NCBI GenBank assembly: GCA_027627225.1
Contig: CM051027.1
Coordinates: forward strand, 40,733,618 to 40,797,617
Length of the DNA stretch: 64,000 bases
Source of the DNA: Congeria kusceri
Lineage: Eukaryota; Mollusca; Bivalvia; Myida; Dreissenidae
Reading direction: 5' to 3'
A program made the translations under genes and the position numbers. The notes under the pieces were generated by a model. It saw only the letters and a program-made list of their open reading frames with translations. It was not told where the DNA came from and searched no databases. Below are positions 50,001-62,030 of this stretch, piece after piece (position 1 is the first letter of the stretch; every line of letters starts with the position of its first letter).

Positions 50001-51295
50001 AACGGATACCCCAAAATACCTGCATTCTCGGTTTCATAAAAATTAACTCGAGTTCGGTTCCTTATTGGAAAATTCAGGTCGGGTAGTGTAATTCAACCTT
50101 TTTAATCATCGTCATCTTTCTTGAAATTCTTCTTAATCTAAAACCATATTCAACAAATTAATAAAACCAAGACCAAATAGACATAGGTGTTTCTATTTGA
50201 CAGTGTTTTTTTTACAAATAAAAGCAAATATTTTGCTGGCGCTATTGGATATTGGAGTGCATTGCTGAACGAACGCCACTGAACAGTTGTATTGCGTCTT
50301 AAGTCAAGGAGTTTCAAACCGTCAAGTTGAGGAAATAGGTGTTGCAGAGTGCATTGGCTTGTAACAGGACTGAATTTAAACTCGTTATTTATATGACCAA
50401 ACCTAAGTAAATGCCAAATTTATCGTTAATGAAAGGAAGTGATCAAATTTTTACAGCAAACAAAATTGTTGATGGTTGGGAGTGTGGTTTTTCAGTATTC
50501 ATCCTTTCCTTTTCCTGTGCCATATATTTTCCCCGTCAAATTCACACCTCAAATGAGGAATCAATACCTTTATAACACGTATATATGCATTATTTCCTGC
50601 TGAATTATTACCGTAAACCCTCTGCAGAAAACCTATGCAAATAACTTACCGAACAAATCTGTATTTATCGAAATGAGAATACTTTTTTGAAAAAGATTTT
50701 TTCAAGGTTTATTTCTTAGAACTTAAATATCCTGTATTACAAATAATCTGTATACATGTATCTTTTCCTTTCTGTTTTAACTTGATAATTTTGTTGGTTT
50801 CCTTATCATTTAACTTAAGTCATTAATAGGAAAAAATGACATTTTAGGGGTAAAATGCGTGTATATACTCTAGAGCTGGAGGAATGGGGCCCTATTCAGC
50901 CCAGAATTCTCGTTAACAAACAACAATGTTGAGGACAAATGTCCAGTGAAAAATAGATATTAAGGAAACAGGTACAGTTCAAACTTCATAGTTCCTTTCT
51001 AACACTATTACAGAACTAATGTCCGATCACAACATTTTTGTAGCTCTAATCCTGCTTCAAATTAGCTAAATTCTGATCTAGTTTAGATGTTAGAAGTATT
51101 ACAATGACAATTAATAACAAGAATGTCAGTGACTTCAACTTCAACTTCAACTTGGTTACTCCTCAAAATCTGCAAGCAGACATTTATTAATAAGGGTTGT
51201 GTGCTGTACATGCGCTCAGTGCGAAAAAGTTCCATAAAAATTGCCATTATTAAAATCAAAACGTGTATTAACACCGTACAATATGTCCCTAAATG
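50001..51295. other. Non-coding, probably transposon interior
   Basis: It may be the inside of a hAT-like element whose left end is at 49993, but there is no transposase frame and no right end. A (TTCAAC)n-like tract lies near 51133-51155. Confidence 0.35.
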
Positions 51296-51660
51296 CTAGT
51301 AGACTGCCACACCCTGGACCTGTAGGAGGACCGTCTTGAAGGCCTTGAGGTTTGGGGCTGATATGCTTCTGGCAAGGCTTTCCAAGCAGTTACTGTTCTT
51401 GAAAAAAATGAGTGTTGATACATGTTGAGTCGACACTTCTATGGGATAAACTTCAATGTATGGCTGGATCTTGTTGTCCTGATGGTAGCTGGGGTTGGAT
51501 GGTATATAGTTGGTATGGCAACAAGAGCATTCACTGTTTTATACATGAAGATGTGGTCTGCTTGTATTCTGTGTCGTTGTAGAGGCTTCCAGTTTAAGCT
51601 GGAAACTGATGGATGCTGACCAATTCGTTTTGAATGAGAAGGGCAGATATGATTAAAAAT
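51296..51660 (-). mobile_element. LINE ORF2 C-terminal remnant
   Basis: Minus-strand translation reads SLNWKPLQRHRIQADHIFMY, KTVNALVAIPTIY and TRSSHTLKFIP. Then in another frame it reads YQHSFFSRTVTAWKALPE. This is the well-known segment after the RT domain in CR1/Jockey-type LINEs. It is frameshifted and truncated at both ends. Confidence 0.7.
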
Positions 51661-51974
51661 CACTAGGCAGGACTAAATCTGACACCAAAACTGTATGTGA
51701 ACATGTCACAAATGAGAATAATTTCATTAATCGTCTAATCTTCAAAGAAGAAACAATGCTTACTCATCGGAACAGTCCTCTAACGGTACAAAGTCGATGT
51801 GTACTTTTATAAAATAAGGAGGTATCATATATAGATACCTCATATCAATTCGTTGCTTGGGAATGCATATGGGGTGGTTGGGTCATGGTCAAGGTCACCA
51901 TAACTATTAATGGAACAGTGGTTTCCATCTCAGTAACTAAGGAACAAGTTGAGTTATTGTAATGGAAATCAATA

Positions 51975-54435
51975 CAGTCGAACACCGTTATTTCGAACAC
52001 AGTTAAAACGAATTCCTTGTTATTTTATTTGGTCCCGAGTTTTTTCCTACTTAATTTAATTAGAAATTTGATGTTTAATTCGAATTATGCTATTTCAAAT
52101 TATTGCTTTTTTGAAACGATTAACCGGGTCCCAACAGTTGTTTTGAGTGCATTTATCAATTGTTTAAGTCCCAGCATATTATAAAAACAGGCTTATATCT
52201 TCTGTAAAATGGACTCAAACACACAACCTAACATTTTAAACAATTTAAAACTGTATAAATAAGCGAATTTAGGCATTTAGAACTACTGATGAAGCGAAAG
52301 TAAAACTCCTAAAAATGGATCGCGCTGATGCATGTCCATGTGACCATGATCTACGATCACTTGTCAAGACAATACACAACACACATGATCGACACTGACA
52401 GACGGTCTTACAGAATAAGTTATTGTTTTATTTTCGCTCTATTAAGTTCTAACAATCAATTTATGATTGATTTGGTCGCATTTCTTGCGATAATCCTAGG
52501 TTATGTAAGAATTGGAATCGTCTTGTCCTTGTATATTGCTACAAAAAAGTAAACCGAAAGTAAATGCTTTGCTACACAGTGTTTGTGTGTTATTTACAAC
52601 ATGCTACAATCACATGATAGATCACACAGTGATATAAATTAGCATATTAAGTCGCAGCCTGGCGAGTTGGTGCTTCCTTTGGGGTTTCTCCAAGACTTCT
52701 CTGATTTGAAGTAATAGGTTGCGGAAAACTGACCGAATTATGTAGTCTGGATATACAGTAGAACCTGTCTAAACCGCAGGGCATCGGGACCGGGCCGATC
52801 GTTCGGTTTTCAGAGGTTTACCCAGGTTTTTTTTTAATGCCATTTTTCTTTAAAAATGTACGTTATATTATATGTGTTTAGTCGAGTATACAATAAGACA
52901 ACACAACATGTTAATGTTTACTCTCTTATAATTGTTTATTAGTTTTGTTATTTGCAAGTAAAAATGTGTATTTGTACAGCAACCGACACATTTCATGAAT
53001 GTATTTAACGTACAACTTATTTCATCTGTTTAAAGAAATCACCAATTGTTGACTGCTTTGATTAGTTTAAACATATTTATTTTAGCTCGCTTATATCGCA
53101 AGCCTTAGACTTAAAGAGATCAGTGTGAGATTTTACTAAATGTATAAATTAACTATATTATTGTGAAACATAAAAACTTTTACAGTGTACGTAAATTTCA
53201 ACATAAAACACGACCAAATAATTTGTTTTTCAAAAGTTGACTACTGTCGTATGCACCAACTTGCTGATCGCTAATTGCACCAACTGCCCCATTATCACCA
53301 CAGCGAGTATGCCCTTTTTGTGTACTTGTGTCACCAATTATTGGGTTCACGCTTCCCCGGTATCGCGAAGTGACACCTAACAGGATACACCGTTCGGTTT
53401 ATTAAGGTTTTTTAAGGCTGAATGAGATCAAATTTGTGAAAAAATTGTTCGGTATTCGGTTTGGACAGGGTTCGGTGTATTAAGTTTTTTGATTTATAAA
53501 ATAAGGAGGAAAAAAATCAGGACCGACACAGTCGTTCGGTTTTGACAGGGATTCAGTTTTCTCAGGGTTCGGTTTGGACAGGTTTCACTGTATTATGGAT
53601 TCAATTAAGGGTTTCTGTGTGTTTAGCTTAAATAACTTGATTGTAAAGTGTTTGGGATCTTTAATTTGAAGTATGAATCATGAAGAATGAAATCAATTTT
53701 CACAACTTTTCTGTTATTATCATCGTTTGTCTCGACTTGATATTCACACCTTAATGGGGTGAGTAATCAAATAAACCTTACCGTAATTATGTTTGTATAA
53801 TTAAATCTTGGCAAGCTATTGCACCAACAAGCTTGAAAAGCAAACAAGGATGTTTAAGTATTTATTAGGTTTTCGTATTTAAATTGGATTTATATTTGTT
53901 ATGCTGTCAGTTCGCATTTACTTGCAACAGCTTCTGAATAAAATATCTTGCACCGTGAAGGGCTTGTACTAAGGTAAAATTTTTGGAAGTTCTGATTTCC
54001 AAGTGTTTGATATTGGAAATCCTGCGCATTTCATATTGAAATTAAATATAAAATTCCACTTTTGTTTAAGGTAAGTCCTTTGTCATAAGCTGAGTTAATT
54101 CAGCAATAGAAGTGTAAAAATTGAGATAAAACATTTTTAGTTTGGTTTTCTGAATTTCATCCTTACAGTGGACTTCCATGGCTGCAATTTTGGAAGTCCT
54201 TTGACAAAAACTGGGAGGAAATTACTCCCAGGCTTCCCTTAATGCAAGCCCTGACCACGTAGAACAGTTACAATGTCAGAGGCAATAAGAAATAAAGAAA
54301 ACATCACTTGTATATGTCTTTGCAATTTTACAACAGTAATTCTTATTAAGAAAATCTAGAAATGTTTAATTCGAATAATCGATATTTCAAAGTATTTTTA
54401 TCGGTCCCCACAACTTCAGTTACAGTGTTTGACTG
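51975..54435. mobile_element. Outer pogo/Tigger-like element (interrupted)
   Basis: The left end TA|CAGTCGAACACCGTTATTT and the right end, reverse-complemented, TA|CAGTCAAACACTGTAACTG are flanked by TA (51973-51974 and 54436-54437). Subterminal sequence at both ends shares TTTAATTCGAA and a GGTCCC(A/C)CA-type motif. Without the inner insertion (52756-53590) it is about 1.63 kb. No transposase remains readable. Confidence 0.65.
52756..53590. mobile_element. Inner pogo/Tigger-like element
   Basis: CAGTAGAACCTGTCTAAACC at the left and the inverse of CAGTGAAACCTGTCCAAACC at the right (18 of 20 match), with flanking TA on both sides. Subterminal GTTCGGTTT(T/G) repeats appear at both ends. At 835 bp with no transposase it is non-autonomous. 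Confidence 0.75.
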
Positions 54436-54441
54436 TACATG

Positions 54442-55330
54442 CAAGGGCGTAGCACCCTGTATGCACAATACGCGTGTGCGTAATACAAAAAAGAGAAAAG
54501 GATAAAAAACAGTGAGAACGAAATGGCGAGTCGATCGAATGTATGTATTGATTTTTTTTTAATAAATGCCCTTTTTATTGCTTATAATGGAAGTAAAACC
54601 GATTAAATTTACGGTTTGACGTGATAAGTAACATACATATGAGTTTAAAGTTGAAGCTACTACCAATTGGTTCTGGACCATTATCAGTACCGGTATATGA
54701 GCCCAGATTTCTAGTTCATGGTAGTAATTTAAGCACTGTCACATATTAGAAACATCTGCATGTGTGAAGTCTAGAAATAGCTCGTAACTGTTTGGCTTAA
54801 ACATTTTGCTGTGTGGAACAATCTGCCCATAAACATACAATTTCAATATTCTGCGCCAATATTTAATTTTCATGGACATTAAGCATTGGAATTAAATATT
54901 ATCGGAATGCGCATACTGTTTAACAACAATGTTTCAAAATTGCTCTCATAAACATTGAGGTTTCAGAATTTAATACACACTTTTTGTGTATGCTACTGCA
55001 TAAATTTAAAGGAACAAAAGAAACAAAACAAACGAAAAGGCGTTTCAAACCGTCACTACAGGGGCAACCTGAAAGCATTTTAATTGAGGACTCTAGTATC
55101 CTATTTCATATTTGCAAACACCAGTCATGTTTAATTTTCATGTTTTTATTATTGTGCATAATAATAGGTTCTATGTTTTCGTTTCCAATTTCGTAGATAT
55201 AACTTTTTTTTATTCTGTCGATACAAATCCATGTATGTTACAATGACAATAAGTTTCTATGCTAGAGAAAAGAATTAATTCAAACGCTAGAAAAGTATGT
55301 ATACATTTTACAACCCTGGCTACGCCCCTG
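54442..55330. mobile_element. hAT-like non-autonomous element with 5-bp TSD
   Basis: The left end CAAGGGCGTAGCACCCTG and the right end, reverse-complemented, CAGGGGCGTAGCCAGGGT share the GGGCGTAGC core known from hAT (Charlie-type) termini. ACATG flanks both sides (54437-54441 and 55331-55335). The left duplication touches the TA of the outer Tigger. There is no transposase. Confidence 0.65.
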
Positions 55331-55716
55331 ACATGGATATCTTATAGCACAATATCACTTGGGATTGCATAAGGGATGGATGTGATTAAGTTCAAGGTCA
55401 TTACTACTAAAACGAGATACACAGTTTGTGCTCAATAACTCTAGAATTTATACCTTATTTTTAGACATAACTTTGACCTTCACCTCGCATCCAGAACTTT
55501 CTTTTATTTTAGTACTGAATTGTATGCATTTTGTTTAAAAAAAAAGGTTTTTGTGGAATTGCCTCATTTGTTGTGTTAAAAAAATGTTATTAATTAGTAC
55601 CCTGGAATGTTAAAAACTGTTAAATATTTGATGTTAGTCAACTGTTGGTCAATACTGCTGTATATGTGAATGTCATGATGTACTGTCACTCCCAAGGGAT
55701 ATGTCCCCTGTTACTT

Positions 55717-55999
55717 GTCAATATTTTCCCCCAGGGCTGGGGGAGCGGCAGGCTGACCCAGGGGAATTTGTCTAAACCCCCACAGTAGGGGGGAGATGCT
55801 TGGTGTATCAAATGGCCCAGGGGCCAATATTACCAGGATCTAAAATCCGACCAATGTCTATTTCCAGGGAGCCAGGAATCATTCGGCATGTCTAATTCCC
55901 ACCCATCGGGAATCGCTTTCAGTCTCAAGTCCCGTATTTGCCCACTGCTGCCCTGTGGGCATATACGGGACTTTATATATACGGGGGAAATATTGAAAG
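55717..55999 (-). mobile_element. G/C-tract MITE, copy 2 (inverted)
   Basis: It is the reverse complement of the 48876-49179 family: TCAATATTTTCCCCCAGGGC at one end and GGGGGAAATATTGAA at the other. GGCCCAGGGGCCAATATTAC and ATCTAAAATCCGACC lie inside. Confidence 0.75.
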
Positions 56000-56834
56000 G
56001 GGAACTATGTAACTGGGGTGGACTATTGTGGTCTCACCTCATGTGCATTACAGCATGTGGGAGAGCGGGCAGGTCTGAGATGACGGTTTACTTCATAACA
56101 CTTATAACAACCTACATTTTTGATTTAAATTCATGTGATTGCAGTCCAACATTGGCTTGAATGATGAATAACAATCTTAAATGTCAATGATCTGTTAGTA
56201 TAGGGTTATTTGAAGGGTGTCATATTACATTTGTTTAACATTGCATGGTAATTTATGACTAACTTTTAACTGTGGTAGTTTATTGATTTACAATATTCTA
56301 AAACTGGTATGAAATATCTTGTTCTTATATTTGACACCTTGATAATAAATTTTGCAGAAAGATGCACACGAACTGAAAGCCAAGTGTACTTGTGACATAT
56401 TTTGAAATAGTTTCCTCTGGGTGTTAATGCTGGTGAAATCCATTTATCAATTAAATGTCAGGGTAGACATTGACACAGTTTATCGGTAAAAATAGTTAAA
56501 AAAATTCCCTTTATAAAGAGTGTGAGCTTGTGCACAACCAGCAGATAAGTAGCGTCCATTGAACACTGGCAGATCGACTCCTGGTTATGTGAATACAATG
56601 GAAATGGATTAGCAGTATTGACCTATATATGGGCTGTCAGCTTTATTATAATGAAATAGTCTGCAGCAGTGAAAGGGAATTCAAGTGTGGAATAATTATC
56701 TGGTACGAAAAATACATGAAGTGTTAATTAAGTGTTATGAAAAACATTTCTCAATAATTCAAGTATTGAGAAGACATGTAATGGAAAGTCAACATAATTC
56801 TTCTTGTGCATAGAGATTACAAATACTGTTGAAA
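56000..56834. other. Non-coding; upstream region of the 56.8-kb gene
   Basis: AT-rich with no recognisable exon. It would contain the promoter or 5' UTR of the plus-strand gene, but no core promoter element could be supported. Confidence 0.45.
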
Positions 56835-56990
56835 ATGAGTGGAAGTACGCGCAAGTCTTCCAAGTCTGTGAGGCCGCTGGGTGCAGTGCGACAGCTAGCT
56901 CAGACGACCGACAGGGTGGGCCGCATTCCTGCATTTAACTACAACAAGTTGCTACACCATGACTACGAGTTGCAAGGAAGTGCTATGCAG
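56835..56990 (+). CDS. First coding exon, unidentified gene
   Basis: ATG at 56835 opens 52 codons ending at GCTATGCAG|GTACTA. The peptide starts MSGSTRKSSKSVRPLGAVRQ and continues to FNYNKLLHHDYELQGSAMQ. It is basic, serine-rich and probably disordered at first, with no signal peptide. Codon use is GC-richer than its surroundings, supporting real coding. The junction is phase 0, matching the next exon at 57249. I do not recognise the family. Confidence 0.6.
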
Positions 56991-57248
56991 GTACTAACAT
57001 GCTTCATAATGATGCTCAATGGGATATACAATTTATGTACTGATGAACAGATTGTAGAATTGGTATTATTTATGCTTGTTTGTCAATATAGAAATATGTT
57101 ATATGTGAACATTTATTTATTCTCTATATTGAGTCTACATTTGTGCGACATCATATATATTGTAAACAAAACAAAAGGAGGAACAACCCGTTACTTTGTT
57201 TTTAGTTTGATATTAATGCCCTCACATGTCTCATTGCTCCTGTGGCAG

Positions 57249-57401
57249 GTGCCGCCCCCGAGGGAGGAGCCAGAGCGGGAGATGCGGACCCCGACCAACC
57301 CCCAGGCCCCCTTGCGGTCCGGCAAGTCAGACTCGGACTCCAGCACCAAGTCACAAAAAGAGGAGAGCACGGTGGACAAGAAGGAACTGCAGGATGCAAA
57401 G
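57249..57401 (+). CDS. Second coding exon, same unidentified gene
   Basis: After CTCCTGTGGCAG the exon reads VPPPREEPEREMRTPTNPQA through SGKSDSDSSTKSQKEESTVD to KKELQDAK, ending GCAAAG|GTAAAA. It is 51 codons, phase 0 at both ends. Strong GC content in an AT-rich region, proline- and Ser/Glu/Lys-rich, likely a disordered linker. Later exons were not found before 64000. The 258-bp intron between the two exons is also stop-free and in frame. Confidence 0.65.
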
Positions 57402-58190
57402 GTAAAACGGTGTGAGCTTCATATTCGCTGTCAATGTGAACTCGTATCATAACAGACACAATCCCTTGTCAGTTCTTTAGTTTGTTTACCAGTTAAGTTA
57501 TAATACATTTAAATGCACTCAGCATGTGCTCTGTTTCAGAATGATCACTTTTTTAGCTTTTTAGAACCAGTATTGGTCCTCAAACTATACTCTAGTCTGT
57601 CATCGTTTCTTCTACATGTGTTGTATCAAGGCTGTAACATTATACCATGAAACAGTTTATCAAACTCCAATTTGTGTGGTTCAGTTAAAAGCATTAAAAT
57701 GAACGATATGGTACGAGTGTTAAGTCCATTAAAGACGGTATTCCTATTCAAGATGACATCAATGGTGATTTTACTGCTTGTAATTGAACACGTAAAGTTA
57801 TAGGTTTTATACTATTTAAAAATTACAAATTTAAAATATGATAAATGACATGTAAATTATAATATAACTTTATTAAATGCCCTAGCTGTCATATTAACCG
57901 TCTATTTAGTTACAAGTGAAAAGTATTGATGAGCCTTCTTTGTATTTTTGTTTAATCAGAAAGATTATACTAGAATATTAGTATGATGTTTATAATCTAC
58001 TAATTTAATACACTGTTTAAACCCTTCCCTGGATGAAACCATGCCATTTAAGTGTGAAGAAAGTTTTATTTCTACAGATAAGTCAGTAAATTGTAAAATG
58101 TGATGCTTTGAATGTTGCATGCTGCAGTAGTGCTGGTGACTGATATATAGTCTTTATTAGCAACACATTAAACATCTTAGTGAACAGTAT
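57402..58190. other. Intronic non-coding stretch
   Basis: No further exon was recognised. It is AT-rich and presumably intron of the 56.8-kb gene. Confidence 0.5.
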
Positions 58191-58191
58191 T

Positions 58192-58454
58192 TGAGGCGTG
58201 TCTTGGGAAAAACGGGCTTAATGCACGTGCGTAAAGTGTTGTCCCGGATCAGCCTGTGCAATCCGCACAGGCAAATCCAGGACAGCACTTTCCGCCTACA
58301 TTGTATTAATGTTTAGAAAATACTTCATTGAAACAGAAAATACCATAAAAGCAGAAAGTGTCATCCCGTATCAGCCTGTGCAGAGTTCACAGGCTGATCC
58401 AGGATGATACTTTACGCACATGCATTAAGCCCAGTTTTCCCACGACACACCTCA
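58192..58454. mobile_element. Palindromic MITE, 'CAGCCTGTGCA...GCACAGG' family
   Basis: Ends TGAGGCGTGTC(T/G)TGGGAAAA and its inverse, with arms of about 80 bp. The arms contain GGCTTAATGCACGTGCGTAA, GATCAGCCTGTG and GCACAGG. I associate this as a very abundant element in dreissenid and related bivalve genomes. No target duplication could be assigned. Confidence 0.8.
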
Positions 58455-59323
58455 TTTATATATTTATTGTTACATTATACATAATATTATCACTGTACTG
58501 GTGTTGTATCATGAAGTGGGCTCATCTTTCAACCCTTAGGTTGAATGTGTTATAACATGATTACCTAAAGTATGTAAATTTGTCCCTTGATGTAGAATGT
58601 GCATGACCATTATCAACAGGCATGTATTTTAACCATTTGTAATTAATTCTGGGATTATTATAAATTCATAATAATCTGATCAAGATTTATTTTCATGTGT
58701 GTATGCACATCACATGTATTATATGACCTCATTATTTCATCATACTTTAGTTTTATGTTTATTTTGGACAAAAACTCTATTCACATGAACAGTTATGTTA
58801 TTACCGTGATATTGTCTGTTTGGCCCATCAGACCTGGATGTGGGGTGTTAATTGCACACACTTCAGTAATCATACCTCCAGGATGGCCATTGCAGTTTGA
58901 TGTCAGTGGTCACATACAAATACTATCCTATAACTATTACAGCAAATCAATTTCACCTATAAGTTCAGTGTAAAGGTTGGTATGCATGAACAAAGTCTCC
59001 TCTGAAATTGATTGCAGTTTGCTGGGGCACATGTGTTTTCTTGTGGTTGAATATTTAGAGGTTCTTATTGAATTCAGTTTCTTACCTGTGTGTTTACATG
59101 TTGCAGTGATCTTTCCAAAATTAGCTTTCACCATTTAAGCTGATAACTATATTAAATATGTGGTCGGCTAATCTGTTATTAACTTAAAGAGGTTCAAATG
59201 GTAGTCTTAACTGCTTGTCATAAACAATCAACTATACAAGAGCCATTAATTGTTCTTGAGATGACAGCTTATGAAAGGCAGAGTTAATTCTTTAATGCCT
59301 TTGTTTGAGACCTATATTGTTTG
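58455..59323. other. Non-coding stretch
   Basis: No exon or repeat was recognised. Confidence 0.5.
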
Positions 59324-60115
59324 TATGACGTACCGTTTGGGTCAAAAGTAAATAGGTATACCAACAGGTACAAAAATATGCCTACAGGCCTAAATTTATG
59401 CATATAGACCTTATTTAAAACTATACCTGCAGGTACAATATCTACCTGCAGGTACAATTTAGGCCTGTCTGCAAAAATTTAGGCCTGTAGGCTCAATATT
59501 TTTCGGTTTATAGAATTACCAAAATCCCTGTAATTACCAAAATCCCCCCAAAATCCCTTTTTATTTTAGTTAAAAGTAATATTAAAAGCATTTTAAAGCT
59601 ATAAAGGTCACTAGAAGGTAAAATTTCTGCACAAACTTTATTTATTTAAGTTTTATGTTGTCCTGCGTTAATTATATAAAGGGATTTAGGGGGATTTCGG
59701 TAATCACGGGGATTTCGGTAATTCTACACTTAAATAAATGAAAGTTATGCATACATTTCACTTTACATGACTTGTACAGCTTTAATTTGCATCTTATATT
59801 ACTTTAAACCAAACTAAGAAAGGGATTTCGGCAACTGCAAACTAAAAACAAGGGAGAGCAGTCACATAAATCCTATCGTTATTACCAAAATCCCTTTATA
59901 TAATTAAAGCAGGTCAATATAACCCTTAAATAAATAAAGTTTGTGCATAAATTTTACTTTTGAGTGACCTTTATAGCTTTAAAATGCATTTAATATTACT
60001 TTTAACTAAAATAATTATGGGGATTTCTGTAATTCTACACACCAAAAAATATTGTAGGCATATTATTTTACCTGTTGGTATACATTTTTACTTTTGACCC
60101 AAACGGTACGTCATG
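59324..60115. mobile_element. 792-bp nearly full-length foldback element
   Basis: The ends are mirrored: ATGACGTACCGTTTGGGTCA then AAAGTAAA, at both ends, for more than 60 bp. The interior is also largely inverted (ATTACCAAAATCCC against GGGATTT(C)GGTAAT, and TAAAGCTATAAAGGTCACT against AGTGACCTTTATAGCTTTA). Flanking TGTTTG at 59318-59323 and 60116-60121 is a possible 6-bp duplication. No coding sequence. Confidence 0.65.
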
Positions 60116-60123
60116 TGTTTGAC

Positions 60124-60325
60124 CTGTATGATTGCACATGGCTGCCACCAAGGGAGATCACTGTATGATTGCACATGGCTGCCTCCAAGGGAGATCACTG
60201 GATGATTGCACATGGCTGCCACCAAGGGAGATCAGTGTATGATTGCACATGGCTGCCACCAAGGGAGATCACTGTATGATTGCACATGGCTGCCACCAAG
60301 GGAGATCAGTGTATGATTGCACATG
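60124..60325 (+). repeat. 37-bp minisatellite, five copies
   Basis: Unit TGTATGATTGCACATGGCTG plus CCACCAAGGGAGATCAC at 60125, 60162, 60199, 60236 and 60273. The last is followed by a partial copy. It is unrelated in sequence to the 37-bp array at 3.8 kb. Confidence 0.9.
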
Positions 60326-60529
60326 AATACATAGTACATATGTATATAATGAGCAGTTTTCTCAAATTCTGTCTCTAAATTACTTATATTATTAATTCAC
60401 GGAACAACAACTGATAATATGCATTCACGATAGCCCTGTTATGAAAACTATCCTAGTTTAAAATTCAACTGTTAAGTAGGGTTACCTATCTTGGCATGCT
60501 GTGAGTGCTTTCTAGTTTGATATATATAG

Positions 60530-60676
60530 GATCTGACATGAGTTGTCATTTCATACCATATTTTATTAAATGAGTTCCGGAATTTTTTTAGTAAGCGAGC
60601 CTTTGGCGAGCTTACTAACGAATTTTCTGGACGAGTTTAATAAGATATGGTATGAAATGACAACGAGTGTCAGATC
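60530..60676. repeat. Foldback with about 40-bp arms
   Basis: GATCTGACATGAGTTGTCAT and onwards is mirrored by ATGACAACGAGTGTCAGATC. The tip is another hairpin GTAAGCGAGCC/GGCGAGCTTAC. Just outside, two TGACGTCA palindromes lie at 60762-60785. Confidence 0.7.
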
Positions 60677-61136
60677 TTTTTTATCACATGCTTTTGAATG
60701 AAAAAAAAACGTATAATTTTATCAAAACATGTTGATAAATCCTAAAAGTTGTGTATTGACATGACGTCATTTCATGTTGACGTCATTTCACAAAAATAAT
60801 GTCATGCGATTGGTCAGTCAAATAATATGTAGCCAATGAAAAAGCTCAAAATGTTATCTTACACATGTGTAAGATAGAAATATTCGTAATGGTTGTATTA
60901 CACGGGAGACAAGGTATAGCATGGGATAAAATATCAACTTAACACTTTGTCACTTTTGAGGGAAATTATTTTCGTAACAGTGTACCATGATTGTAGTGTT
61001 AAATCTTGAAAACATCAAAGCTCATTAAACTGTTGGATGGTGCAAGGATTTTCGGAAATTTGATGAAAGTTATAACCATCTCTCATACGGTGCATTTTCA
61101 TAAATTTGCAGAACATCTTCAAGAAATTATACTTTT

Positions 61137-61200
61137 ATTAGCTCGACTATTCAAAGAATAGGTGAGCTTTCCTACTACCCCCGGCGTCGTAAACATCATC
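61137..61200 (+). repeat. Start of a TTAGCTCGACTATTC repeat
   Basis: TTAGCTCGACTATTCAAAGA, AATAGGTGAGCTTTCCTAC and CCCCGGCGTCG form the opening of a common bivalve repeat, cut short by the minisatellite that follows. Confidence 0.5.
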
Positions 61201-61224
61201 TTCATATGAACTATGGATTAAGAT

Positions 61225-61805
61225 GTTAGCATGAACAATACATTATTATAGAGACTAAGCATGAGTTATAAGTCATGATAGAGAATTAGCATTAATTATA
61301 CATCATGATTGAGACTTAGCATGAATTATACATCATGATAAAGACTTAGCATGAATTATACATCATGATCGAGACTTAGCATGAATTATACATCATGATA
61401 AAGACTGAGCATAAATAATACATCATGATAGGGACTAAGCATGAATTATACATCATGATAGAGGATGTGCATAAATTAAACATCATGATAGAGACTGAGC
61501 ATGAATTATAGATCATGATAGAGAATTAGCATGAATTATATATCATGATAGAGACTAAGTGTGAATTATATATCATGATATAGACTGAGCATGAATTATA
61601 CATCATGACATGGACTAAGCGTGAATTATACATCATGATATAGACTGAGCATGAATGATACATCATGATGTAGACTGAGCATGAATTATATATCATGATC
61701 GAGACTGAGCATGTCCAATACATCATGATTGAGACTGAGCATGAATTATACATCATGATAAGAGACTAGGCATGAATTATGCATTGTGATAGAGACTGGG
61801 CATGA
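61225..61805 (+). repeat. 30-bp minisatellite, about 19 copies
   Basis: Unit AGCATGAATTATACATCATG plus ATAGAGACTT. The exact 30-bp period gives ten-residue repeat peptides on the minus strand, which are not called as genes. Confidence 0.9.
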
Positions 61806-62030
61806 ATATTCATCTTGACAGACATGTGAGCCTAAACAATACACCATGATAGACATGTGATCATGAACAATACAATATGATAGACATGTGAGATGGAACA
61901 ATACATCATGTTAGACATGTGAGCATAAACAATACAAAATGAGACACATTATCATGAACAATACATCATGACACATGATCATAAACAATACATCATGACA
62001 CATGATCATGAACAATACAATGGCACATTT
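61806..62030 (+). repeat. Transitional minisatellite, GACATGTGAGC units
   Basis: Irregular 20-34-bp units of GACATGTGAGCATGAACAAT plus ACATCATGATA. It keeps the ACATCATGATA core of the preceding array and shortens towards the next. Confidence 0.75.

Noticed and set aside
61526..61756. 76-codon frame with SVYIMMYNSC repeats
   Set aside because: It is a translation of the 30-bp minisatellite.
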